20,783 nt of DNA, from contig JAMYWO010000481.1 of the NCBI GenBank assembly GCA_024220525.1, positions 2,265-23,047 of the forward strand, given 5' to 3'. A program made the translations under genes and the position numbers. This DNA is from Cochliopodium minus (lineage: Eukaryota; Discosea; Himatismenida; Cochliopodiidae). Numbering within the stretch: the stretch's first letter is position 1; each line of letters starts with the position of its first letter. This document shows positions 12,401-20,596 of this stretch, piece after piece. The notes under the pieces were generated by a model, which made no database searches, was not told the DNA's origin, and saw nothing but the letters and a program-made list of their open reading frames with translations.

Positions 12401-15400
12401 TTCACTTTAAGATAACCATCTTTATCTACTTCTCCCAAATAACCTGTTTTCAGTTTTCCATTGTTCACTTTGAGATCAAATTCTTTTGGATCATTGGATA
12501 CAGCAGACAACAAAGAAGGAGATGCTACAATGATTTCTCCGTTTCCTTTTTTGTCTTTTTCGTTTGAAATTTCAACTTTATTTCCTTCAATGGGTCTTCC
12601 AGAAGTTCCGTTCTTCTTGTGTTGCTTGCCAGAAAAAGTGATAGGACCACAAGCCTCCAACTCTTCAAAAAGAGGCAAAACAGGGAGTTCCAAATCATCA
12701 AAATATTGTTCATCGTTTTTGCACAAAGGACCATCAACGGAAATAGCAAGAGAACATTCCTTCAATCCAAAAGATTCTTTTTCCTTTTCTTTTTCATTTT
12801 TGTTGGAACTTTTTGCTTTCTCAAGAGGAATTTTTCTTTGTATTTTCTTTGAGATTTTGTTCCATTTCTTTGCAGGAGAAACAACCACACTAGGTTGAAC
12901 TTCTTTCATGTTTTCAAGCTCTTTATGAGGAGATTCTGCAAAATAAACTTTGTACCCAAGCATTACAGGAAGGTGTACAGCGAACAAAAGCTCGTCCAAA
13001 TGAGCCAAAGGTCTAGATGAAAGATACTTTGAATTTTCGTTCAATCCAACAAGAGGAGCAATCCTTCCTGAATTATTTTGTAAAGCAGCATGGCTTAGAA
13101 CAATTCCCTTTGGAGAAGATGTTCCCAATCTTTTGTAGATCAAGACTGCGGGGCTTTCTGGTTTTGTGTTGAGAACCCTGGATTCTATTGTGGATGGATC
13201 AGTGTTTTCTCCAGATTTGATAAACTCGTTCCAAGGAAGTAAATCTTTTCCATTTCCGCTATCTTCGTTCAAAAGAAAAACTTTTTTGAGAGATGGAAAT
13301 TTGTTTCTGTTTTTATCTATCAAAGAAAATTGATCTTTCTCTTGAACAAAAGCGATAGGAGCGTTGGTGTCCTTAAAAACAAGTTCCAACTCTTTCAATT
13401 TCAAGTTGGTGAACAAAGGAACAGCCACAGCTCCCACAAATTGACAAGCGAGATAAACGGTGGAAGATGCAGGTGAGTTTCTTGAGATGATCAAAACTTT
13501 TTGTTGAGGATTCACACCATTAGATACCAATGATCTAGATGCATGTTGAACATTGTCAAAATACTTTCCCCATGTCACAGGCTCCCATTTGTTTCCTCTT
13601 TTCACATAATAAGCGTCCTTTCCGTTATCAGAAAGAGCCAAGTTGACGAGTTTTCCGACAGCACAGTCAAAGTTAGGAGATACACTTGAATACAACATCT
13701 CAATTTCTCCCACATACTTTTGATTGATCAGATCTCTCACAATATTATCCACAGGATTTAGTTCTCCACCTTCGATAGTGAATGGAACTCTCAAGATGTT
13801 GTATCTTGCTACTTTTTCTTTGTTTTCGAGAGTGTTGTTGACGAGATCCACGTGCTCTTTGATTTCTTTTTTGAAAAGATCAGAATTCAAGAAATCTTTA
13901 GTTTCCAAGTTTTTAGATTTGCAGTGTCTTTCGATAGCCTCCATGTCAGGAGAAATCAAAGCAGCCAAAAACTTGCGGTTGTTTCCTACCAAACATGCTT
14001 TATCAATGAATTGATGTGATCTCAAAGCATTTTCTATTTTTAGAGGATAAACCTTGATACCTCCACTCAAAGTACTAAAAAATTAAAAATGAATTAAAAT
14101 TTTAAAAAAAGTTAAAATTAAATTTTTTTTTTTTTACATCAAATCAGATCTTCTTCCCCTTATGTACAAATTTCCATCTTCTATATATCCAATGTCGTCT
14201 GTGTAAAAGTAATTGTTTTTCAATCTCTTCTGGGTGAGTTGGGGATCGTTGAAATACCCACTAAACACGCAAGATCCCTTGACCAAAACCTCCGAATCGT
14301 CTCCAATCTTGATTTCAACTCCAGAAAGTTGTTTTCCTGCACTTCCCACCTTGGAAACTACAGATTTGTTGAGAGTTGTGATACCGCTTGTTTCGCTTTG
14401 TCCATAAAACTCAATGATGTTGATTCCGAACGCCAAAAAGTATCTTATGATCAATGTATCGATGGACATCACTCCCAAAATGGAAATTCTCAAGTTAGAA
14501 AGGCCCACCAAACTCAAATACTTTGACTTGCTTTCTTTAGGCAACTTTTCTACTTGAGAAGAAGACACTTTACTCGAAAACAAGAAGTAGATTCTTTCCC
14601 AAAGTTTGGGAGAAGTGTAGAAAATGGTTGGTTGTACTTCTTTCAAGTTTTCTACCACTTTGTTTGAACTTTCCGAGTAATACACTTTAGATCCTGAGAC
14701 GGACGGAATCCAAATTGAGAAAAGTTGTTCGTTGGAGTGAGCCAGAGACAAACTGCAAAGATATGTGTCATCTGCTCTTATTTCAAATGATTTTTGTGAT
14801 TCTTTTGAAATCAAAGACAAATTTTTATGTGTTAAAATAACTGATTTTGGTTTCCCTGTAGCTCCTAAAAAATTTTATTTTAAAATTTGAATAAAAAAAT
14901 ATCAAATAAAACAAAATAAAAATAAAATAAAAATAAAATTTTAATTTTAATTTATACCAGGAGTATATAAATGAGTAGATTCATCATTTTCCGAAAGTTT
15001 GGAAAGTAAATCTTGAACTTGATCAGATTTTGTTGACTCTCCCTTGCTCAAAAACTGGTTCCAAGACAAAATGTCGTTCCCATTTGAACCACTTTCTCCG
15101 TACCTCTTGTAAAGAATGATATATTTGATGGTGGTCACACTCGAACGGATTTGTTGCACTAATTTCAATTCTGCTTCGCTTTCAACCAAAACAAATCTCG
15201 CTAAAAAATAAAAAAAATCAAAAAAAATAAAAAAATGTTAAATATTTTATGAATTAATAAAATAAAATATAAAATAAAAATCATTTTTTAAAAAATTAAT
15301 TACCTTTAGAATGTTCGAGAATGTATTTTATGTTTAACACTGAAAAAGTTTCGTAGATACCAACTGGAACAGCCCCTATCATTTGTGCCCCAAGATAAAA

Positions 15401-17811
15401 AGTAGACCAAGAAGGGCCGGATCTACCAACAATAGCAACTCTCTCCCCCTTCTTCACTCCTTGAGATACGAAAGATCTTGCAACACCTTCTATTTGTTGT
15501 GAGTATTCTTTCCAAGTAACTGGTTTCCAGCTGTTTTCTGAATAAAAAACAAAATGAAATTGAAAATTTTCTTAGAAAAAGAATTAATAATTTAAAATAT
15601 TTTTATTAAAAGAAAAATTAAAAGAGATGATTTTTCAGAAAAACAAAAAAAGAATAAAAATGATTTAATTTCAATAAAAAGTAAATATTTTAAAAAAAAA
15701 TAATATGAAAAAAATGATTAAAGTTTGTTATTAAAGAAATATTAAAATAAAAAATAAAATAAAAATTTTAAAACCAAAAATTAAACATTAAAAAATATTT
15801 CTTACCTTGCTTTGTAAAATAAGCATTTGTAGGACCTTTTATTCCATTTGCTAAAGTAAATATTCTTGAAGGAATGGTGTCAGAGGATGAAGAAGACGAA
15901 GAATCATCTGAAGATCCCAAATCATCCAAATTGTATTTAACAGTGGGATGTTTTTCAAGTCCTTCGATTACGTATGAGATGAAAGTCATCATCGCTTTCT
16001 CTTCTGGTTCTTCGCTGATGTTTTCTGGGTTAATTACATGTGGAACTTGAAATTCTTTCTCCAAAACATTTATAACCTTATTAAAAAATATTTAATTTTG
16101 AAAAAACATTAATTTTTAATGATGCTGATTAAAAAAAAAAATTTGACAAAACAAAATGAAAAGTATGTAGATTTCGATAACAAAAAAAATTATTAAAAAA
16201 CATTCAATTAATTTTGAAACAATTATATAACAATAAAATAAAACTATTAATTTAAAATAAAAAATGAAAATAAGAAATAAAATTATTAAAAATATTGAAA
16301 TAAAAAATAAAATAAAAGATTAAACAAAATTACTAAAAAAACATTGAATTATTTTCAAAAAATTGTATAACAATAAAATAAAACTATATTAATTTAAAAT
16401 AAAAAATGAAAATAAGAAATAAAATTATTAAAAAAATTGAAAATAATAATAAAAAAATAAAACTATTAAAAAAATTGTTTTAAAAAAAAATAATAAAATA
16501 ATAAATAATAAAAAATAAAAATAAAGAAATAAAAAAATAAAAAAAGAAATAATATCACTAAAATTGAAAATAATGATTTAGATGATTTTAAAAAAAAAAT
16601 TTTTACTTCTTTGATGTTTGATAACTTTTCTTTCCCATTTATAATTTTTCTCGGATTTATAGCGTTGGGTTTCTTGGAATAAATCATGCAAGCCAAAACA
16701 GTACCATTACTCATGTCAGTGGTCAAGTTTTTCACTTCGACGGGATATCCCTTTGTGAGGTTTTGGCAGTAGAGCAAAAGCTTGTCTTTGGCTGTGAGAT
16801 TTGATTTTGTAGGTTTTTGATCGTTTTCGTTGTTTGGGGAGGTGGAATCTCCTTCCAAGTTATCTAATCCTTTCAGATCTATTTTGTTGATTTGATATTG
16901 CAAAATCAAAATCCATATCAAACCCTGAATGATTTAAAAGGAAAATATAATTTGGATTATGATCTTGATAGGATAATATTTTTTGATTTTACCATTATAA
17001 GCTTGAGATTTGAATCGTAAATATCTAATATTTATGTGGAAGATATTAATTTTTAGATATGGTCCAAGTGAATAGGGATATATTGATTATTTTTTACCTG
17101 TTGATCCAATGTTTTCCAATCTCACTCCTTCTTTTTTCAATGCTTCCAAAGCCAAAGTAATATTTGACATTTTATGCATCTAAAATATTGAAAAATTAAA
17201 ATAATATTGAAATTTTGTTTGGCAATAAATAAACTTCAATAGAAAATGTTATCGAAAATATAGGATGCATATATATTGTCTATATTAGATGTTTTATTAT
17301 CATTTCATAATTTGATTCAAATAAGTTAATGGACTTTAAAAAATATAAAATATAAATTTTATTTAAAATTTAAACTTTTTGTCAAATCAAAAATATTTTC
17401 TTACTTGAAATTTGGGATTAGAATTGATGCCTCCCAAAGATTTTTTGATGAGAATTTCAACCAATTTAGCCAATTGAACACCACTATGAAAATCCTCCAA
17501 TTTTTCTATTTTGGTATTGATGCTTGATAGATTGATATTCACCCAATTCTTGAAACTAATTCAGTCCAATACAAAGAAAATAAAATAAATATATAATAAA
17601 TTTTTTGAATGTTGATATTATAATTGAAATTGTGAAAAATGATCAGATATGTGTTCCTATTCAAATTACCTATCATATTGAACTTGAAATAATAAAAATT
17701 ATTAATTTATTTTATTGGGCAAATTTAATTATTTTTGAATTGGATACCTTTCTCCCATTTGTCTAATTTATCATAAGAGTTGATGATATCTTTTTTATCT
17801 TGCCCTTTCAT
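475..17811 (-). CDS. giant CH-CH / double acyl-CoA-synthetase-like / CH / helical-rod protein (about 4,782 aa)
   Basis: This is a spliced gene of 18 exons read right to left: 17811-17748, 17682-17670, 17555-17405, 17179-17098, 17024-16993, 16924-16607, 16076-15806, 15537-15304, 15200-14958, 14864-14138, 14074-11897, 11824-11746, 11689-4141, 4069-2510, 2226-2026, 1745-1539, 1195-1033 and 751-475. Every junction is GT-AG, phases match throughout, and the total is 14,349 bases including TAA. The start ATG has an in-frame TAA immediately upstream. Domain order is CH1 (about residues 19-125), CH2 (157-262), synthetase-like 1 (287-840), synthetase-like 2 (844-1403), CH3 (1405-1517), then a charged helical rod to the end. 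No signal peptide is seen, so a cytoplasmic actin-associated scaffold is inferred. Least certain is the 3' end: exon 17 could itself end in TAA at 1033, and exon 18 could splice on through a GTAAAAG site at its end. I know of no named family with this order. Confidence 0.85.
1196..1538 (-). other. 343-base A/T-only intron 16
   Basis: The intron lies between exons 16 and 17 of the giant gene, with GTAAAT at its 5' end and TTTTTTCAG at its 3' end. The sequence is almost pure A/T, with T-rich coding strand. Nothing else is seen in it. Confidence 0.8.
3666..4069 (-). other. non-helical, aromatic and acidic island at start of exon 14
   Basis: Residues about 3981-4115 differ from the surrounding rod. 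After a DDDD run there is an FGKGQGSIRLRPSEWNRPE segment, then closely spaced Phe, Tyr, Met and Pro residues within acidic sequence and several DP and SxSD pairs. The stretch looks disordered and suited to short linear motifs or a docking site. No known motif is claimed. Confidence 0.5.
11531..11997 (-). other. third CH domain (CH3), split by two small introns
   Basis: At about residues 1405-1517, joining the end of exon 11, the 79-base exon 12 and the start of exon 13 recovers a single CH domain. It has a LSLLDWLDDEVGNYKGVKIE opening helix and GY-GV turn, then ALPLCALVNKYRPNLLNYD, which is equivalent to the family's GLAFCALIHKYRPDLIDYD. It continues with NAEKAIELLEKEFDVPQNI and a PEAIKYLSLCKDKL closing helix. 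It resembles type 2/filamin CH2-like domains more than the single type 3 CH. Lone CH2-like domains usually bind actin weakly and may serve regulation. It sits between the synthetase-like pair and the rod. Confidence 0.85.
12001..13680 (-). other. degenerate acyl-CoA synthetase-like domain 2 (pseudoenzyme)
   Basis: About residues 844-1403, all within exon 11, repeat the fold of the preceding domain. Parallel segments include WEPVTWGKY, QFVGAVAVPLF, YKVYFAES and NMKEVQPSVVVSPAKKW, each with a counterpart in domain 1. Catalytic elements are worn away. The P-loop position reads YKRLGTSSPKG (1025-1035). The TGD motif is TGY (Tyr1257). The GR motif is GL (Leu1272). The catalytic lysine position in the LTPTLK-like segment is Glu1386. 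A Lys/Glu-rich insert lies near residues 1130-1145. The two domains abut without a spacer, which fits an old tandem duplication followed by decay of enzymatic function while the fold was kept, perhaps as a binding or dimer partner. The reading frame is fully open, so this is not a pseudogene. Confidence 0.82.
13690..15878 (-). other. adenylate-forming (long-chain acyl-CoA synthetase-like) domain 1
   Basis: At about residues 287-840 (exons 7-11) the sequence follows the ANL superfamily, ACSL/LACS branch. It has a WKPVTWKEY entry, a GERVAIVGRSGPSW strand and an AMIGAVPV-like helix (QMIGAVPVGIY). The P-loop is YTPGATGKPKSV at 467-478. The A5 motif is FYGQSETSG with E627, then YTDDIGY with D693, GRR with R707, and a C-terminal lobe ending near LYSS. 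In active family members the P-loop reads close to YTSGTTGxPKGV; here the serine is Pro469 and the first threonine Ala471. At the position of the lobe's catalytic lysine (LTPTLK) the sequence is LNPVDN, with Asn822. The region between the ERI helix and the A5 motif looks shorter than usual for long-chain enzymes. Nucleotide or acyl-ligand binding without full catalysis is plausible but is inference. Confidence 0.85.
16077..16606 (-). other. longest intron (530 bases) of the giant gene
   Basis: This is an A/T-only intron inside CH2, bounded by GTAAAA and TAATAAG. It contains a direct duplication described separately. No gene or conserved element is visible inside it. Confidence 0.85.
16188..16442. 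repeat. tandem duplication inside intron 6
   Basis: Two copies of a block of about 115 bases, offset by 140-141 bases, lie at about 16188-16301 and 16327-16442. They share an uninterrupted run of over 40 bases and differ by scattered single changes in the first part. This is a recent local duplication within intronic sequence. Confidence 0.85.
16993..17024 (-). other. 32-base micro-exon (exon 5)
   Basis: This exon encodes DIYDSNLKLIM, the CH1 segment equivalent to the family's DIVDGNLKLTL, and links IGST in exon 4 to GLIW in exon 6. It is flanked by TTAG and GTAAAA splice sites and keeps the phase exactly. Confidence 0.88.
17670..17682 (-). other. 13-base micro-exon (exon 2)
   Basis: The bases between an AG at 17684-17683 and a GT at 17669-17668 on the minus strand encode the VQYDS junction of CH1. 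Inclusion corrects the phase between exon 1 (64 bases) and exon 3, and completes the conserved WEKVQ-SFKNWVN start of the domain. No other splice choice I tried keeps the frame. Confidence 0.85.
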
Positions 17812-18111
17812 TTATAACAAAATTTATACTTAGTTATGTTTTTGCTTTTGAAGGTTATAAAGATAAATTTTTTTTTTATTTTTTTTCTCAATTTGAATTC
17901 TATCAAATACAAGGAATATATTTAACATTGAATTGATTCAAAAATCAAGATTATCATTTATATTTGGTAAGAATGTGTATAAAAAGAAAGGATATTTAAT
18001 TTATAAAAATAAGGAAAATAAATAAAAATAAATCAAAAATAATTTGCATCTGATTTTTATAAAACCCAAACATTAAATTATTTTTTAAAAAACTATAAAC
18101 ATTGTAATTTT
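17812..18111. promoter_or_regulatory. intergenic spacer holding the giant gene's upstream region
   Basis: This 300-base A/T-rich spacer separates the stop of the upstream membrane-protein gene from the ATG of the giant gene, both on the minus strand. On the coding strand a TATAAATT-like string lies about 20 bases before the ATG. It may be a promoter element, but such strings are common by chance in this composition. Confidence 0.3.
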
Positions 18112-18873
18112 TCAATCATCCAAACTGACATCAATGACACCCTCCCCACCCAAACCACTAACCATCTCATAAGTCTTAAGTTTTTGTTCTTGGCGGTACT
18201 TCTTGATAAGGAAGAAAGAGAAGACGACCAAGGAGATGAGAAGAACACCAGGCAAAGAAACCATGAATCCCACAAATAATAAAGATTTCAAAACCCTCGA
18301 TTTTAAATCGTCCATATCTTCAGAAGTAAATGCCAAAATACCTACATTAAAATTTAAAAAATATTAATGATTAAAAAAAATATTTAAAATTAAAAAATAT
18401 TAATGATTAAAAAAAATTTTTTTAAATTTATTTATTTTTTGATTTTTATTTTATTATTTTTCTAACCTACATTATGAGACTCATAATCAGTTGTGGTGTA
18501 AGGCAAAGCTTCAATGGGAATATAACAACTAGCAACCTTTATTTTTTTAATATTATAAAGATAAACTATTTTTTATTTTTATTTTTTATTTTTTTATTTT
18601 TATTTTTAAATAAAAAAAATTATTTTTATTATTTAATTAAAAAAATTGTTTTTTATTTACTTGACCCAATAAATATTTTGATTCATCTTTGTTTGCTTCC
18701 TCTAAAGACTTTCCCTCCCAAAAATACTCGTAAAAAAGACCACTTTTGTCCTTCATGGTATACTCCTTGTTGGAGAAGCTAACACCGTACCAGACTTTGT
18801 GTCCCTCTTTTGTTTTCACCACTTCTGCTTTTTGTAATACACATTCTCCTGGAATCCATTCGCCATTTGACAT
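18112..18873 (-). CDS. single-pass membrane protein with DUF3592-like region (170 aa)
   Basis: Three exons, 18873-18661, 18536-18467 and 18341-18112, join in phase with GT-AG introns of 124 and 125 bases and end in TGA. The ATG follows an in-frame upstream TGA. The N-terminal part (about residues 5-90) has a short strand-rich look. It contains VWYGVSFSNKEYTM, then KYLLGQVASCYIPIEALPYT, which recalls the DUF3592 pattern of a Y-V-Y/F-S core followed by a G-x-V-x-C-Y-x-P segment. One strongly hydrophobic helix at about 115-140 is followed by a basic KKYRQEQK stretch and a short tail ending in acidic residues. No clear N-terminal signal peptide is present. Function is unknown. It lies upstream of the giant gene on the same strand, but independent transcription is assumed. 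Confidence 0.65.
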
Positions 18874-19761
18874 GGAGAAATAAACCTTTCATAAATTTTC
18901 GTTTTAAAAATTTTTTTAATACAAAATTATTTGATATAAAATTATTTGATATAAAATTTTTTAATTTTTTATTTTTTTATTTTAAAATTTAATTGGTTAA
19001 AAATTTTCAAATATTTTTTTGATGATTAGTTTAATTTTAAACTTTTCATAAAGTTCGCCCATCTTCATTTTTAATTTATTTAAGGGAGCAATTAGACAAT
19101 ACTTGAATAAAATGTGAGATTTTAGGTTGATATTATTAAATAAATTAAATTTTAAGATTGACAAATAAGATACCAAAGTTATGATCCTGTTAACGATCAT
19201 TTTTACTAACAAATTTTCGTCATACAATTATTATTTTTAAACAAAAAATATTAAAAAGACAAATATCAATTTTTCAGTCACAACAATTTTAATATTTATC
19301 AGATTTATTTCTCAAAATATTTACTCCTGATATTAAATTAAAAAGATAAAGGCAGCTAACATTGAAATCCCTTTAAAGGGGACTCAATATAATCCAATTT
19401 CGATTGGTACATTTGTCTTGAATAAATTTTATTTTAAATTTTGAAGTGATAACTTAAACACTGTTTATATTTCGAGTATTAATAAGTGGGAAAATTTTCA
19501 TTCAAATATATCAAACTAAAATTTATTCAAATTTTTTTAAACTTTATCGAGCAAAAGTAAAAACTAAGAATCGGATCGAAATTAAAATATTTTACTTTCA
19601 AATGAAGATATGTTACTTTGGGAAATGACTTTTAAGATAATGTGATAATAATTATAGTTATCACCATCATTTTAAAGCATTTACTAGAAATCATCTGATA
19701 TAAACAGAACTCAGAATTTTGATGCTAATAAATTTAATACTATTCAATTTTAATTAAAATA
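18874..19761. other. gene-poor A/T-rich stretch
   Basis: No convincing exon was found on either strand. The 76-codon open frame on the minus strand at 18997-19227 is made almost only of A/T-driven codons. A perfect 12-base palindrome CCCTTTAAAGGG occurs near 19368-19380, and a 7-base inverted repeat (GTGATAA/TTATCAC) around 19642-19664. Neither has a known meaning here. Confidence 0.6.
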
Positions 19762-19919
19762 TCAAATCAAAGTTCTCCAATTTATAATTTTGACAAAAAT
19801 ATAAAATTGCAAAATTTTTATCACTTTGATGAAAAAATCCTCCTTTAAGATTATATTAATAGAATTGATTCTAATGTTGATTTGATATGTTTTTTTTTAA
19901 ATAAAGAGAAAATTTTTAC

Positions 19920-20045
19920 TTTTTTATACTCCATCGCTTGCTTTAGATTTGCCAATCCAATTATTATCAGGATAATACTCAAAACTGCCAAGAAGATGAC
20001 AACACTAATTATGATGATTTTGGCTGTTTTTTGTTGCATTGCCAT
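19920..20045 (-). CDS. possible small membrane protein, first exon
   Basis: From an ATG at 20045 the minus strand encodes MAMQQKTAKII followed by a highly hydrophobic helix of about 20 residues (ISVVIFLAVLSIILIIIGLA) and a polar NLKQAMEYKK end. It then meets a GTAAAAAT donor at 19919. An in-frame ATG at 20192 would add 49 residues. A possible second exon begins after TTAAAG near 19846 and runs to TGA at about 19762, but that splice is weak. The hydrophobic helix suggests a membrane anchor. No family is recognised. An A/T-rich context can create such hydrophobic frames by chance. Confidence 0.3.
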
Positions 20046-20176
20046 TTTTTTAGAATTAATTATTTTCTCAAAAAGAAAAGAAAATAGAGGAATTCTTGTA
20101 GAATCCTTTGTTGAACATTCCAATTCACTGATTTGATTGATACATGGTTTTATAATAACTTGATGAAAATGTTGAG

Positions 20177-20593
20177 ATGCCAGAACTTCCATTATTGAGA
20201 TTCTTCCTATGGGAATTTGTTTATTGAAAGATTATTGTACACTTTTTAACAGATTTTGATTTTAGGAGATAGGATATTTTTAAATAAACACAATAAATTT
20301 GAATGTAAAGATGATAAATGCATCCTTACGCATTCTTGTGGAAGAAAATATATCAATAAAACAAAAAATAAAGAAAGTGGGAGCATATGTGGATATATAT
20401 ATTTTTTCAAAAATTATTCTCCACCATCATTAACCTCAGTTGGATGGAGGTTTTTTATAAAGAAGTGCTAGTTTTATAAATCGATAAAATCTTATAGTGA
20501 TTTTTTTTTTTTTTCAAAAGAATCCCAAAAAATAATCTTATTGGACATGAACCTTCTCCCATTAAAATTAACCAACAAGCAACTACTTTTCCA
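20177..20593 (+). CDS. candidate FLYWCH-like zinc-finger protein (possibly broken or partial)
   Basis: A three-exon model joins in phase: 20177-20218 (from ATG), 20253-20464 and 20521-20593, with TAA at 20594-20596. The second exon reads ILILGDRIFLNKHNKFECKD then DKC, resembling the start of FLYWCH/WRKY-GCM1-type zinc fingers (LxLxGxxF, C-x4-C). The third contains NNLIGHEPSPIK, resembling their H-x-H/HEPxP end. The spacing between the two halves is longer than usual and contains extra Cys and His residues. Such fingers occur in MULE-type DNA transposases and in some host regulators. The second donor (GTGCTA) departs from the GTA donors elsewhere in the window, while both acceptors follow T-rich tracts. 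The first exon overlaps the alternative start region of the minus-strand gene. It could be a decayed transposon-derived gene. Confidence 0.35.
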
Positions 20594-20596
20594 TAA

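Larger units (their letters stand above)
15951..16798 (-). other. CH2 of tandem actin-binding domain
   Basis: This is a second calponin-homology domain at about residues 157-262, from exons 6 and 7. It begins LTAKDKLLLYCQNLTKGYP, matching the type 2 CH pattern of a helix ending in WCQ followed by a GY turn. It ends with VLEKEFQVPHVINPENI and a PEEKAMMTFISYV helix, equivalent to the family's AEKEFGIP, PEDV and DEKS-TYVS elements. An acidic, Asn-rich linker of about 30 residues separates it from CH1. Tandem CH1-CH2 units of this kind bind actin filaments. The usual tryptophan before the CQ is a tyrosine here. Confidence 0.88.
16892..17757 (-). other. CH1 of tandem actin-binding domain
   Basis: This is a calponin-homology domain at about residues 19-125, assembled from exons 1-6. 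It opens with WEKVQYDSFKNWVN, the usual start of alpha-actinin/spectrin-type CH1. It continues through an LEDFHSGVQLAKLVEIL segment, a NITLALEAL helix, an IGSTDIYDSNLKLIMG turn and the GLIWILILQYQ closing helix. All core helices of a type 1 CH domain are recognisable. In this family CH1 carries most of the F-actin contact surface. The fit depends on including a 13-base exon and a 32-base exon; without them the motif breaks. Confidence 0.9.

Noticed and set aside
12001-15878. Reading the two synthetase-like domains as separate active acyl-CoA ligase genes
   Set aside because: No start codon with upstream stop, spacer or polyadenylation-like region lies between CH2, domain 1, domain 2 and CH3. 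Exon phases link them, and exon 11 carries the end of domain 1, all of domain 2 and the start of CH3.
16466-16606. Hydrophobic extension of the exon 6 frame that looks like a membrane segment
   Set aside because: It is intron 6. Splicing at 16607 to 16076 restores the CH2 core, so no membrane helix follows CH2.
18997-19227. 76-codon minus-strand open frame
   Set aside because: Composition is Ile, Lys, Asn, Phe and Leu as expected from A/T-rich noncoding sequence, with no conserved motif.
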